Shown: positions 12,558 to 24,234 of the stretch, piece after piece | Numbering within the stretch: the first letter of the stretch is position 1 | Layout of the letters: every line of letters starts with the position of its first letter | Assembly: GCA_019054805.1 (NCBI GenBank) | Contig: JAHQIY010000034.1 | Coordinates: 310,001-374,000 of the forward strand | Direction of reading: 5' to 3' | From: Brachionus manjavacas | Lineage: Eukaryota > Rotifera > Eurotatoria > Ploima > Brachionidae | Length of the DNA: 64,000 nt | Program-made: the position numbers and the translations under genes | Notes under the pieces: model-generated | Told to the model about the DNA's origin: nothing | Databases searched by the model: none | The model's input: the letters and a program-made list of their open reading frames with translations, nothing else

Positions 12558-13371
12558 TTTTGTTTATTGACGCCAAAATATTCGAAAAATAAAAAAGCAG
12601 CAATTTTGAATTTAGAAATGCATTCAATCCATTAGTTTCTAAGTTAAATTAAGATCATTTAAAGAATCTTTCGCAGGTTGAGAAATTTAGGCAATTTTCG
12701 AATTTGCTGAAAAAATTTTTTATAAATAATTGATAGAGTCTATTTTTGAATTAAGAATATATTATGTTTCTTTAAACATATACATACTTATGCAGTAAAA
12801 TTTAGATTTATTTACTATTTAATTGCTAGCTTTTGTCTTGGAAAAATTTGATTGAATTGAAGTAAATTTAAATGTGCCTTTATCTTTACTAAATTAACCT
12901 TCCATTTTAGCTAGAAACTACTAGATAATCCATTTCTCTGTGGACAACGATTTGGGTTTATGAAAATTTGTATTTAAAATCAAAATTTTTATTCTAAAAG
13001 AAAAACTTACTCTTATTTTTTTTACATCATATGGGGAATGGTAAAATCTGCCCTAAATCCATGCAAATTGCTCCGTGGTATGTATAAATGGCCATGAGCT
13101 CAGTAACTAAAACTCGGATACAACTCCTTTAAATTATCAAACATAATTTCTTCTATTTATCATACAGTCTCATACAATGAAAAAATTCAAAATAATTTAA
13201 TAATTTTAGCTTTTAAAGTTGGACATATTTTAAGAAAAAAATCCCTGATATCTTAAATATATTGATGAAGTACTATACTTAACCACAATTGACACCTAAA
13301 ACTCAAAAATTACTCAAAAAAAGCTCAATATCAATCTAATCAAAGTTGTTTTATAATTTAAAAAGGCTAAG
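12558..13371. other. Upstream region of the Hook gene
   Basis: No gene seen. The Hook promoter should lie here, but no TATA or initiator element stands out from the AT-rich background. A slightly less AT-rich patch at 13,027-13,110 is unexplained. Confidence 0.35.
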
Positions 13372-14466
13372 ATTATTTGAGCAGTAAATAAAATTATTTT
13401 ACCCCAAAAAAAAATTTTAAAAAGCAGTAAAATTAATTAATGTGCAGGAATAAAAAATAAAAGTGATAATAACCTAAAGTTATCCGCTAAAAGAATGAAA
13501 TGAGCAGAAACTATACTTAATTGAACCCAATAAAATGTATTTTGATCAGTTAATTGAATTATTAAACCAAATAAAATGAATCTTGATCAGTAAATTGAAT
13601 TATTAGTTAATAGCCCAATTGTTTTCGGCCCTATCTATTTAAATGTCTTTCTTTTTCTGTTGTAGATAAATTGAATAAATAAATTTTACAAAAATATATT
13701 TCAATAAATAAAATGAGTGATGATGAGTACGCCCCACTTGAATTATATGAATCGAAAGAGTCTGATTCTGAAGAAGTGGAAGAAAGAAACATACTCAAAA
13801 AACGAAGAGGGATTAATCGAGAATGGATATATGTGGATATGTTTGATGACAATGATGCTGCAGATTTGTGGGTAAAAAATGAAACAAAATGGTCAAAAGA
13901 AGATACCTATAGCACAAATGATGGGGACAAAATTATATATCGCTGCAATTTAGTAAAACGTCGTGGTCCACAATGCGATGCAAAACTTATGCTTTTATTC
14001 AATGCTGATAATCTTAAAGCTACAAGATTTGAAAGCGGCAATCACACACATGACAAGATAAATGAAGGTGTTATCAAGCGTGGCATAGTTGATGAGTCTT
14101 AAAAACTTATTGAAAGGTATTGAAAGGGAAAACAGACTGAAGTTACTGAAAATACTGATGAAATCAGTAATAAAAAGCCTAAAATAGGTGAAAATCAGGT
14201 AAGTGATTTAATTCTTAAAGCTAAAAGAGGACGTGGTAGACCTCGCAAAAATTAATACTACTACACTTCTTTTTTTTTAAATGTTACTTGATTTAAAAAC
14301 TTTTTCTTTGAATAAAAAATACTTTTTCTGTTCAATAAAATTTATTTTTACTACCGCTTTTATTTTTTATTCTCACCGTTATAACTATTTTTTGGGTCCT
14401 ATTAATTATTTATTTTCTGCTCATATAATTTAATATCCGTTTAATATTATTTACTGCTCAATTAAT
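13372..14466 (+). mobile_element. Deleted FLYWCH/MULE-type transposon with terminal inverted repeats
   Basis: The ends are 25-bp inverted repeats (13,372-13,396 and 14,442-14,466) around TTGAGCAGTAAATAA, with only a few mismatches. A second inverted motif, TGAGCAGAAA, lies inside each end (about 13,500 and 14,417). Within the element are the FLYWCH-like ORF at 13,713-14,102 and, after a stop, a short piece ending in an AT-hook (KRGRGRPRK, about 14,224-14,252). The whole catalytic part between them is missing, so this looks like an internal-deletion derivative. No clear target duplication was found. Confidence 0.7.
13713..14102 (+). CDS. FLYWCH/WRKY-GCM1-like zinc-finger protein of a MULE transposon (truncated)
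   Basis: 129-codon frame starting ATGAGTGATGATGAG. After an acidic N-terminus (residues 1-25) comes a FLYWCH-like DNA-binding fold: W60, Y76, then C78, C88, H111 and H113 in a C-x9-C-x22-H-x-H arrangement, with a basic VKRRG loop. This domain is the usual N-terminal DNA-binding module of MULE transposases. The frame ends at a TAA where a transposase would continue, and about 100 bp later an AT-hook tail follows. It is enclosed by terminal inverted repeats, so I read it as transposon-derived rather than a host gene, though a domesticated small DNA-binding protein cannot be excluded. Confidence 0.6.
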   Translation: MSDDEYAPLELYESKESDSEEVEERNILKKRRGINREWIYVDMFDDNDAADLWVKNETKWSKEDTYSTNDGDKIIYRCNLVKRRGPQCDAKLMLLFNADNLKATRFESGNHTHDKINEGVIKRGIVDES

Positions 14467-14503
14467 ACCCGTCCATTTAAAAATGACAAAAGATATTAAA
14501 TTT

Positions 14504-14779
14504 TTATATGTTTTCAAAAGTGGTCAAAAGACAGAGTTCAAGTGAGACTTTCTTTGACTTCAAAATATGAGAGCAAGATTCCATTAAATACAAGAATTTA
14601 TAGTTTGGTGCATTATCACACATTTTGCCAAACCCTTCTATCAACAGGTTGATCAAAGTATTGTAGTACAGGGCGAGAAATTTGCTAGATGAAATTGTAT
14701 TCTTCCGTTTTCTTATTTTTTCGTTCAAATTTATAACCCAACTTTTGGCTTTAGATTTTAAAAAATCACGCTTAGACAA
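14504..14779 (-). other. Unrecognised 91-codon open frame, possibly transposon-derived
   Basis: The minus-strand frame (FLALYYNTLINLLIEGFGKM, then CDNAPNYKFLYLMESC) has a more protein-like composition than its surroundings, and related codons seem to continue upstream to about 14,920 across stops (VGKAKFFTERKEKL). It lies just outside the FLYWCH element. I do not recognise the family; decayed transposase or an isolated exon are both possible. Confidence 0.3.
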
Positions 14780-16475
14780 ATCACTCCACAGAGTTGTTCA
14801 TTGACTTCACTGAAACATCTCGTCCTCTTAATTACTGTTCAAAATTGACTGAAACAATGGATAATTTTTCCTTTCTTTCAGTGAAAAATTTAGCTTTTCC
14901 AACCATCTCAAACGCTAAACTTCTTACTACCTAGCTCAACTATTCGACATACTTGAAACCAGGTTTATCATTATTTTAGAAATCAATCTAATAGTTTAAC
15001 CGCTGCTACCAATGTAGAATAGGCTTAATGTGTGAATAATAAGCTTAGTATTTAGTTTAACACTTTATTGAAAACAAGTTTAGAAATAACACTAATTGTT
15101 CTTTTTCTCTAAGCCAAAAGCTATATATATAGTCTGATCGTGCCACTATACTACAGTATTTGTGCTGACTGATGGATTATGTTGCTCAGATAATTTTTGT
15201 ATTAAGATTCTTCTAGAAAAATACCCAATTGATTTTATATCCGAGAAACTTAATTCCTGAAAGAAACAAGAGCAATTTAAAAAGCAAAAAGGTTTCTCAA
15301 TGGAGAAAGGCGTTTGATGCTTAAACAGAAAAAACATAACATTAAATTAAAAGATCTAGAATAAAAAAATAAAGTAGAAATTAGTTTTTTTTTAGTTTTT
15401 ATCACAAATATTTTTAACTTAATATTTTATTGCATTGAATATTTTAAAATAAGAAAAAAAATTAAATCAAAAATTGATAACTTTTATGTTTGGCCATGGC
15501 GCCCTAAAGTAGAAATGAGCATGAATGGGTTAAGATTCAAGTATTTATAGATGAAAATGTTTGAAAAAGATGGAATGCCCGATCTATACCCAAAGCTAAT
15601 GTTGAAGAGGATGATCTAAATAATAATTTCAACATTTTTTCTTTCTTGATACATTTACCAATTTGTTAACAACTTCAAAAATTTTTCAACAACAAAAAAA
15701 TCTACTTGTTACCAAATGAACTTGTAATTTTTTTAAAGAAGGTTTTAACTAGTGTTCTAAGCCTGCTGAGGCTGATGCTCAAATAATTTTTGTGATAAAA
15801 AAACAGAAAATTTACTTTCAATTTCATAATCTTCTCTCGAAATAATTAAATAGAAAAAAATGTCGCATATGTGTATACAAAGATAATATTTGAATTTTTT
15901 TTGATAATTTTCAAAATAAAAATTTTAACACATCTTTAGAGCTTTAGACCGAACAAAAAGACTGTCAAATTTAATTTTGTTTTAAACCAAATTGATTTAT
16001 ACACTTAGAAGTGTTTGAGTTTAAATTTGGCTTTATTTTTGCTGACCTGAATTTAAAAGTTGATTTATTTTGCATAAATTACTCGAATTCCAATTGGTAT
16101 CTATGATAATTTAAACTTATTTTTTTTTCTAATTTATTCCTAAAATTTAGTTAATAGTGATAGGCCTTGCTGGGCAAAACGCCATCGAAATTGCATTGTT
16201 GATTGCTCGAGATGCAACAAATTACTAAGTTGGTCAAACTTTTTAGGTTTGCTCGCAAAAAAGCTCACCGATTAGCTTTAGACAAAAGTAAGTAGCTAGA
16301 AAAAGTCATATATTATAAAAAATTCCATGCATGTCATAATTTTTTCCATTGCATTTCGTATACAATCGAAAAAAATAATTTAAATATTTTTATTTAGTAG
16401 TTGCAATCGAATTTTTTTATTTTAGAATTTTATAGAGTTTTATGGTTGTAGTCAAAATTTATTACTCGAATTTAG
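14780..16475. other. Spacer with weak transposon debris
   Basis: No gene is supported. A minus-strand stretch at 15,146-15,240 (FSRRILIQKLSEQ, then VSTNTVV) resembles the helix-turn-helix part of a Tc1-type transposase. About 40 bp at 15,505-15,545 resembles 62,795-62,835, so another repeat family is present. The rest is AT-rich. Confidence 0.35.
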
Positions 16476-16479
16476 ATGA

Positions 16480-17684
16480 ATGATGAGTGAACGTAATTTT
16501 AACTTGATGAATATAGACTATGAGAAAATTGGCTGCTTTAAAAAAAAAAAGTTTTTTAGAAAATATAATTTTTTGTTAAAAATTTAAAATTGCCGATTTT
16601 CAAAAAAAAATTTTTTTCTTCTAAAAATTATGTTTATTAAACAGGTGAATATTTGAAATGGTGCAGCTTGATTGTTCTTGTTGTCCAAAATGCTTCAACA
16701 ATACTTTTGCTAAGATACGTTCGCACAGTTCCGGGTGATCTATTCTTCTCAACAACAGCAATTGTGTGCCAAGAGATATTCAAAATGACAGCCTCAGTCT
16801 TTCTGCTGTATCTTGAATCATTTAGTTTTGCCGAGCTCAAAAACACAATACACCAGCAAATAGTAAATAATCGCATGGATTCAATCAAGACAGGTATACC
16901 GGCACTGCTCTTTACAATACAAACAAATCTGGTATACTTGGCCATTTCCAATTTGGACGCGGCTGTCTTTCAGGTTACATTTCAGATAAAAATTTTGACC
17001 ACAGCTATTTTTATGGTGCTTTTATTGAATAAAAATCTTCGCTTTTTGCAATGGCTCGCGCTGGTGTTTTTGTGCGCGGGCGTATCAATAATTCAAATTC
17101 AAAATGTCAAATCTTCCAATAGCCCAGGAAGCACTCAAGCAAATGCTATATTTGGACTATTTTGTGTTGTAATGGCATGTGTCCTGAGTGGACTGGCCGG
17201 TGTTTATTTTGAAAAAATTTTAAAAAACTCCAAAGTTTCTATTTGGGTGAGGAATATCCAGCTTGGCTTATTTGGTACATTGTTTGCTCTAATAACAGCT
17301 TATCTAAGCGACTTTGATAAAATTCAAGACAAGGGTTTTTTCTTTGGCTATACATCATTAGTGTGGCTGAATATTGTGATACAAAGTTCTGGGGGCCTTC
17401 TGGTAGCTGTTGTTATAAAATATGCTGATAACATTCTAAAAGGATATGCCACTTCAATTTCAATTATTGTTTCATGCATAGCTTCAGTCTATTTGTTTAA
17501 TACGGTCATAAATTTTGTTTTTGTAATTGGTACTGTTCTAGTCGTTGCCTCTGTAGTAATGTATTCTTATGCTCCTCCACCATCGTCGATACCATTAGCC
17601 AATGCCAAACAATCAATGACTCAAAATATTGATAATTTAAATAAACAAAAATTATATTTTGAAAAAAATAACTTACCGGAGTAA
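16480..17684 (+). CDS. UDP-sugar transporter, SLC35A family (UDP-GlcNAc/UDP-Gal type)
   Basis: Nucleotide-sugar transporter of the Golgi membrane that exchanges a UDP-sugar for UMP. The main exon, 16,645-17,684, reads EYLKWCSLIVLVVQNAST through to a TAA; about ten hydrophobic segments are visible. Family landmarks: SNLDAAVFQVTFQIKILTTA (residues about 100-120), SGLAGVYFEKILK, VWIRNIQLG-type SIWVRNIQLG, and IKYADNILKGYATSISIIVS before the last helices. These match SLC35A3/SLC35A2 most closely; substrate cannot be decided from this. The exon starts in phase 1 after an ACAG acceptor, so a short first exon is needed. A possible one is ATGATGA at 16,480-16,486 with a GTGAAC donor, giving MMSEYLK, but this is a guess. 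A cytoplasmic tail of about 35 residues follows the last helix. AATAAA near 17,816 may be the polyadenylation signal. Confidence 0.9.
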
Positions 17685-17853
17685 ATCAGTCTGAGATTAA
17701 TCAAACAGAAAAAAATCATTTTAGGACTTTAATTTGATTAGGTTCATTTTTTTTTAAACAATTTTTATTTTATAATCCTCAAAAATTTACATTTATAAAG
17801 AGCCTTCAATTATAAATAAAATTTACAAAATTTTATCTGTTTAATTTTTTTTG

Positions 17854-18927
17854 TTAACACTCAAAAACCGGATTTTTTTTTATTTTTTAATTACTGAAGG
17901 GGTCCAAAAAATCCCTTAAATAAATTATGCCTTTAAACATGCATTAACCATAATTATACAAAATATTTAATAAAATATTTACTGAATGTAAAAACATATA
18001 TCTTAATTTATTTTGCTTTGATAATTAAAAAATTATGTCTATTTTTGATTGAAAATCTAAAATTATTCATTAAAAAAAACTGATTTAATGTCAAATCAAA
18101 TTTTTCATTACAAGAAAAAACTTATCTCTTGACATAAATATTCCAATCATACTGATTCCATAAAGTTTTGACCACATTGCTTGAATAGGGACATTTGGGC
18201 ATAATACACCTCTTGCTTAAAGGATACCGATAAAAGATAATATGTCTTCTTTTCTAAACGAAAGATTAGGATCCACATCCTTCGAGTGACAATTGGTACA
18301 GTTGAGTATTACATTTAGCATTGATATGTCAAAAATCATAAAATATGCAGACGGTTTTGACTCATTTATTTGACGTGTATCACAACTTGTTGGACTAGCT
18401 TTCTCATTAAACTTATCTTTTTTCTTAGACTTGTCTCTTCTCCGTCATTGAGTCTTACCCATATCGTTCCATTTTTCGAAGTTTTATCAATATTAGTTTC
18501 TTCTTCTTCTTCAGGGCTTCATTATCTGAGCCTTCATCTGAGTCATTTTAAGAGAAAGGGTGATTTATTATCTCCATTTCTTCTTCAAAATAATAATCAT
18601 CATTATTCTAAAAATCATTATCGTCCGCATTTCTAAGAAGTTCAAGAGCTTCTAAGGCAGCTTTTCTTTGTGACATGATTTCAAAAATTTATTTTTAATT
18701 ATAGGAATTAATTGAAATTAAGGAGAGTTTGAAGTTAAAAGCATAATAAGCCGAGTCTTGAGTTTATTTTACAAAAAAAAGACAATATTAATTGAGGGTC
18801 CAAAAAACCCCTCTCCGGGTTTAGCCGTATACTTTTTTAATTCTCAAAAGAGATACAATTTTTGGAACAACAACCAAAAGAAGTACCAAAAAGGGTCGAA
18901 AAAACCCCTCCGGTTTTTGAGTGTTAA
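17854..18927 (-). mobile_element. piggyBac-type transposon, degenerate copy with perfect ends
   Basis: A TTAA target site is present on both sides (17,854-17,857 and 18,924-18,927), and the element ends are exact 15-bp inverted repeats, CACTCAAAAACCGGA (17,858-17,872 and 18,909-18,923). Subterminal GGGTCCAAAAAA-CCC words occur near both ends. Inside, the minus strand holds decayed transposase: MSQRKAALEALELL at about 18,677, then FMIFDISMLNVILNCTN, LSFRKEDILSFIGIL, MWSKLYG and a final MSRD near 18,130, the N-terminal half of a piggyBac DDE transposase. Stops and the loss of the catalytic half make it non-functional. Confidence 0.9.
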
Positions 18928-19823
18928 TTTAAAAAAAATTTGTCAATAATTTTTTTCTTAGTATGGAAATTATATTTTCCCAGATCAAAAACTCAGAAAC
19001 TCTTTGATTTATTTGTTTCTTCCTTGTTTAAACTGTTTAAATTTTACTTTTCAGATTTTCTACAAAACTATGAATAGCTTCCTTGAGAAACTTTGATTGT
19101 TCGGATTCTAACACAGAATTTTATCTAGACTCCTAGACTTTGGTTTTAAAATATCTATACTGGACAATAGTCCTAGTTTATTAAAAGAAAGTTGAGAAGA
19201 GCACAAATTAAGGAAGCTTAAATTAAAGGGATAAAAATAATTTAATTGAGCTAGAAGCGAAAAGTTTGGAGAACTAACTTTTTAAGATCTTTTTCCAAAT
19301 TGATTTATAATTTTGTTATTGATCGTTTTTGTTTATCAATCAGTTCAAAACATCTATTTTTAATAATGTAAATTTAATATTTCTTAAGTCAATAAAAATT
19401 TTTGATATATTTAATTTGTTTTATAAAAACTATTACAAATTGATTTAACTTTTTTTTGATATAAAATATGTTGAAATTTTGTATTTTAATGAATTATTTA
19501 TTTTAATTGAAATGTAAATGAAGTAAATGAAGAATTGATCAGTCTATTCAATAGGTAAAGCCACTAGCCTGTTGATTTACCTTGAAATTTATACTTTAAG
19601 CTATGAACTTTTAATTATAAATAAAATTTAAAAATTTCAATTTTCAAACAACTTTTTTTTAATTTATTTTATTTTTTTATTATTTATAAAATAAATTTGT
19701 CAATAAATTTTTCAAAATATGGAAATTTTTTTAACTAAACTTCTTTTTCAAAGAGTTAAGAACGATTTCGCCGAGTCAATAAGTGGATATTTTTGATTTG
19801 AAAGATTTAGGTAATTTTTAATT
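18928..19823. other. AT-rich spacer, no gene seen
   Basis: No supported coding frame, repeat end or RNA gene. Long T and A runs dominate. Confidence 0.4.
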
Positions 19824-19898
19824 TTTGGCCTCAATTTATGAAAAAATTAAATCTATTTATTTGTTAATTCTTGGTAAACTTATATTTCACTCGTTACA

Positions 19899-20007
19899 GA
19901 CAAACTTGGAAGAAAATGTTTACCTGTTATATTCAAACTCAAATCAAATTTGCAGCATCTTCTTAGAACCAAACTTTTATCGAGATGACTTAATGGAAAT
20001 GTTTTAG
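19899..20007 (+). CDS. Possible terminal exon of an unrecognised gene
   Basis: After a good acceptor (CTCGTTACAG) the plus strand reads TNLEENVYLLYSNSNQICSI and FLEPNFYRDDLMEMF before a TAG, a composition more protein-like than its surroundings. The frame also remains open upstream to 19,825 without splicing. I could not find a partner exon with matching phase: the frame at 19,718-19,795 (MEIFLTKLLFQRVKNDF) ends in a stop. It may be a fragment of a gene or a pseudogene. Confidence 0.3.
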
Positions 20008-20733
20008 TTTGAAGTTTGAAAGAAATATTTAATTTATTTTGTTTGATTTTTGTCATTCTAAAATTTATTCAGTGCTTTTAATCATTAAATGTCTGTCTAA
20101 ATTTTTCACTTTAAAGATTAAATGAAAGTTTTAATGATTTTACAGTATTTCATTTTTCAAAATTAGAGCGTTTTAAGCCAAAATACGGCTATGTTGTATG
20201 CAGCAAACATAATCTAGTTAATGTCAATTTTTTTTAACAAAAAAAAAATAGATTAGAAAAGATTTAATCTTATCACATTGTTAAATTGTCGTGTATTTAG
20301 ATCTAATCAAATGATTACCAGATTTTTAAGCGAACATGTGCAATTTTGAAATTTTGAAAAAAATCCAAAAATGATGATGTCAAGGAAAAATTTTGTGAAA
20401 AAAATTATTCTTATACAAAATTTTTGATTTTATGTTCAAATTAAAGGCGATCATTATTAGTCATTTAAAATTAAAATTTTTTTATTCGCAAATTTTTGGA
20501 ACATTCTAGACTTAATTTTTGGTGTAGACTTTTCCAAGTTAATCATACAATTATCAGCTACTAGATATAATTAATATTGTAAATCAAAATTTAATTCTTG
20601 ATACACTTTCACTGTTGTACAGTTCATAAAAACATGCATTAATTAAAATTTTATTTTGGCTAAATATATATAAAATACTAACACTAAAACTTTTAATTAA
20701 CTCAAAAAAAGGATTTTTATATACTTAGAACAA

Positions 20734-22466
20734 TTATTTTTCGGCAAAATCTTGTAAACCATTAATTATTTGCCCTCTTATGTAATCCAATTTTTCTTTC
20801 ATTGTCTTCATTTCTTCTAACTTTGAGCTGTTAACCTTTTAAAAATTAGTTTAGCTTTTTTGAAAAAACCTTAAAATTATTTAACTACCAAACCAAATAT
20901 TCGGTGTTGAAATTGATGATCAAAATATAGTTTAAGACAAAAAATTTTTTAAAGGAGAAAAAATTAAATTTTTTGGCATCTTGAAGTTGATGATTAATGC
21001 AAAAAAATTATCTTTAGATATTAAAACCAATTTTTGAATTAATAACTTTAATATAACATGTAATGAAGATTTGAAAAATAAAAAAATTAAAAAAATTTCT
21101 TCAGACTATTGATCAATTTTTTAAATCAAAATTTATAAACTGATTTTTGTTAAGTTTAATCTGTAATTATTGTTATTTAAATTAATTGTATTTAGCATTC
21201 AAAATTCAAATTTTAAATTGTAAAAAAAGCAATAAAATGCAAAAATCTTTCTTTCATGTCAATATTTTTGAAACAAAAAATTACAAATTAAGCTTAACAA
21301 AAATTCATCTTATAAATTTTAATTTAAAAAAGCGATTTATCAATGGTATGAGAAAATTTTTTAATATTTTTTTTTCAAATCTACATTACAAGCAAAACAT
21401 TTAACATTTAATTTTTATAATTAAATCAAAAATTAATTTTTATATTTAAAGATAAAATTTTTTAATTGATCATCAACTTCAAGATGTCAAAAAACTTAAG
21501 TCTTTTGAGAGATTTTCAATTTAGTGATTCCCACTAAACTCATACTCACAGAAAATTTCTTATTTTTTGTTTCACAAAATTTAAAAAAAATTTTCAATGT
21601 CAAAATAGATAAAAAAATTTTTTGATTTCATTTTCGTGAGACAATTCTCTCGCAAAAAAATGCGTGGAATTGTCTGAGTAAGAAACATGCTTGAAAACAA
21701 TTCTAAGCATTTAATTAATAAATTTGTATTTGTTCTTAAATTTTTCAGGTATTTCTAATATCATTTTAAAATTAGTCAGTTCTATATTTTTAAATCCATA
21801 AAGATCTAAAGAATAAAAACTTGATTAGTTTGGTAGTTCTGAAATAAGTTTATGGAAAATGGGAAAATTAGCTTATAGGAAAAAATAAAATCAAACAAAA
21901 TTATTTACTGTAACTAAAGGATATAGTTTTTTGAAATTTTCAACATAATTTGCAACCGGTTTTTTGAATTCCTCGACCCCATTATAGTAGTACGAATTAT
22001 TTACAATCAAAATTGGGATTCTAAACGAAAAAAAAGTAAAAATTGTGTCAAGATAAATAAAAATTTTAAAAATGTTTACCTATATTTAAACAAATTTGAT
22101 GTTGGATCAACGAAATTATTTTTCTCATCAATAGCGATTTCAAAATCTGTATTTTAAAATTAAATAATTTATTTTTAAATTCATGTCTAAAATTTACTAG
22201 CAGTAAAATTAAATTCGTAAACCGGATTCGAATTAACAAGGTTAGGTTCTAAAATTGAATTTAGAGTCGAATGGACATCTAAAAAAAACATCATTTAAAA
22301 AAAAAAAATTTTTTTTTTAAATTTAACTCAAACCTCGAAAAGCTGAGTCTACTGGCAAAAGCGGCCTGGAATCTTTAAAAAACCAATCGATTTTTAAATT
22401 TGGATACTTTAAACACATATTTTGATTCATAAAATATACCAATTTTGAAACAAGTTCAAGTCTAGA
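20734..22466 (-). CDS. Unrecognised gene, last five exons (164 residues)
   Basis: Five exons join in phase on the minus strand: 22466-22334, 22278-22198, 22146-22080, 22020-21909, 20835-20734. Four short flanking introns are 51-59 bp and the last is 1,073 bp; all are GT-AG. Together they encode 164 residues plus stop: RLELVSKLVYFMNQNMC, LKIDWFFKDSRPLLPVD, FKYRIPILIVNNSYYYNGVE, FKKPVANYVENFKKLYPLV and a charged C-terminal helix (KLEEMKTMKEKLDYIRGQI). No signal peptide or membrane segment is seen in this part. I do not recognise the family. The 5' end is missing: exon 1 here starts in phase 0, and upstream donors I tried at about 22,546 are in the wrong phase. The steady intron size and exact phase agreement make it a real gene. 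Confidence 0.75.
20960..21510. repeat. Inverted repeat in the large intron of the unrecognised gene
   Basis: About 70 bp at 20,968-21,035 is an inverted copy of 21,438-21,507; both contain GACATCTTGAAGTTGATGAT-like sequence (one arm reads GGCATC). Sequence resembling the right half occurs again near 39,760-39,980. This is probably a foldback MITE; its ends are not defined. An AT-rich plus-strand frame at 21,186-21,404 inside it is not considered coding. Confidence 0.55.
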
Positions 22467-23325
22467 CTAAAATTAAATTGTTAATATAAAAAAAATTAAT
22501 TTTGGAAATTTATGCTATTTATTTTATTCGTAATTTCTATTTACGTGTCTGTAAATTTGTAAAATATGTCATTTTATCAAATAAAAAAGATAAACTAGAG
22601 AAATTAAAAAATCCAAGTAAATATTTGACAAAGTTAAATGCAGAATGACAAAAATGTTTTTTTTTATTTCAAATTTACTCTATTTTTTTGGTAAAAAATT
22701 GTTACCAAAAAAATGTTAGTCGAATACCGATTTATTGAGCCCTTTTATTTAGAATTCCATTAGTAAGAAAAAACTTAATTTACGTAAATTTTATTTTTAA
22801 TTTAAGTGTCAAAAGAATTTTAAATTGTTTTATGTAATTTATCAAAAATCAGAGTTAAACTCACGAACCAGTGTAAATTTTTTAACTCTGTGATTTCGGT
22901 CCGTCGTTTAGACCAATTTTTCAAGTAATTTTTGATTTAAATTTTAGCAGGAATTTTTTACTAGGAATCTTTGGCTTAAAATAAAAATTTCTATCTGAAA
23001 AAAAATATTTGTTAGAAAATATTCTTTTCATTAATTTTTGATTTATAGTGGTTTCTTACCATAATTAATTAGATAACATTTTTTGGTTCACTATCTTAAT
23101 TTCGATTAAATTTCAAATCTGGACTTAGAAAAAATTAAAATGCGTGAAGTTTTTGTTTTAAGATTATTTTTGAGCATGATTATAAAAATTTAATTAAAAA
23201 CTTCAATTTGACAGAAAAATATTTAAAATTTTTTATATTTTGGCTATCAATCTTTTTTAATTTTTACGTAAATTTTCGTAAAAAGTAGCCATGCAGTGTG
23301 TGTGCATTGAAAGATGAGTGGCATT
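22467..23325. other. Upstream region of the unrecognised gene
   Basis: Missing 5' exons of the 20.7-22.5 kb gene probably lie here. Candidates such as LFDKMTYFTNLQT (about 22,545-22,595, minus) and a tiny exon ending LKNLHWF before GTGAGT (about 22,860) could not be joined with confidence. No other feature seen. Confidence 0.35.
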
Positions 23326-23455
23326 CACGACCATGAGCTATGTACAATGAGAGGAGAGGGTTTCGGTAAGATTGCATTTAACCATGGTTAGACCTCACAT
23401 GGACAAGGCAGTACAGGTTTGGAGTCCAGGGATGATAAAGTGGGAGTTGATCAAA
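23326..23455 (+). mobile_element. LINE family C fragment
   Basis: Plus-strand codons read, with frameshifts, MRGEGFGKIAF, MVRPHMDKAVQVW and SPGMIKWELI. This is the degraded equivalent of MVRPHLDYAVQVWNPSMK in the better copy at 44.3 kb. Very short and dead. Confidence 0.6.
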
Positions 23456-24234
23456 ATAGCTATTAAAGCATTACAAACAAATCAATTAAAGCCGCCTCAT
23501 TCCAAAAATAATCATCGATAAGATAAACAAATATCTAAAAGAGCCAGAAAAATGGCTTTGCAAGTGGAAAATGGTAATATCAGAAGAGAATTTTTTTTTA
23601 TTGAATTTTCCAAGTAATAAACTTGAGAATCAAAAAAAAGTTCAGTTTTTGGGCATTTAGCTTGACCCAACATTAACCTTTACAAATATGGTCGAAGATA
23701 TAAAAAACCCTGCAACTCGAGCTTAAATTTTACAAAAATACTTCCGAACAAAATATGGAGCTTAATTTTTATACATTAGGTAATCTCAAAAAATCGTTAA
23801 AAGGCTCAATTTCAAACTGTTCCTTTATTGTTCTCAGCTGATTTTTACAATCAAACATTTAAAGAATTAAGGCAATTCAAAACTCAGCAGTCGGACTCAT
23901 GTTTAAACTAAAATACAATACATCCTTCGACATTCTACATCATGAGGTCTTTGAAAAACTAAAACCACTAAATATCTCTGATCGATTTTTTGAGCTGTGC
24001 GAAATGTTGGAGTAGGATTGAGTTATTCTGTAACCAGACTGATAGAAGAGTACATAAAGGGCTTTGAATCGCGATATATTGAATATCCAACTCCACTTTA
24101 TAATTGCTACCTTACTATTTATTTTTTAATCCTGAAGGTTCAACTTTGTAAAAATGCGTCTTATTTAACTTTCTATTTTAATATATCTCATTTTAATTTC
24201 GTTTTATTCTAACATATTTAACTTTATTTTCTAG
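23456..24234 (+). mobile_element. LINE family B fragment (ORF2 C-terminus)
   Basis: Broken frames contain INKYLKEPEKW, WKMVISEE, KKVQFLGI, LDPTLTF and, at 23,997, a run similar to VGLSYSVTRLIEEYIKGFES. They parallel the family B copy at 37.5-38.5 kb. It stops at the junction with family A at about 24,235. Confidence 0.65.

Noticed and set aside
16637..16951. Minus-strand frame over the transporter start
   Set aside because: Antisense to the conserved SLC35A coding region.
18370..18636. 88-codon plus-strand frame
   Set aside because: Antisense to the piggyBac transposase remnant.
21186..21404. 72-codon plus-strand frame
   Set aside because: Lies in an inverted repeat within an intron; composition follows base bias.
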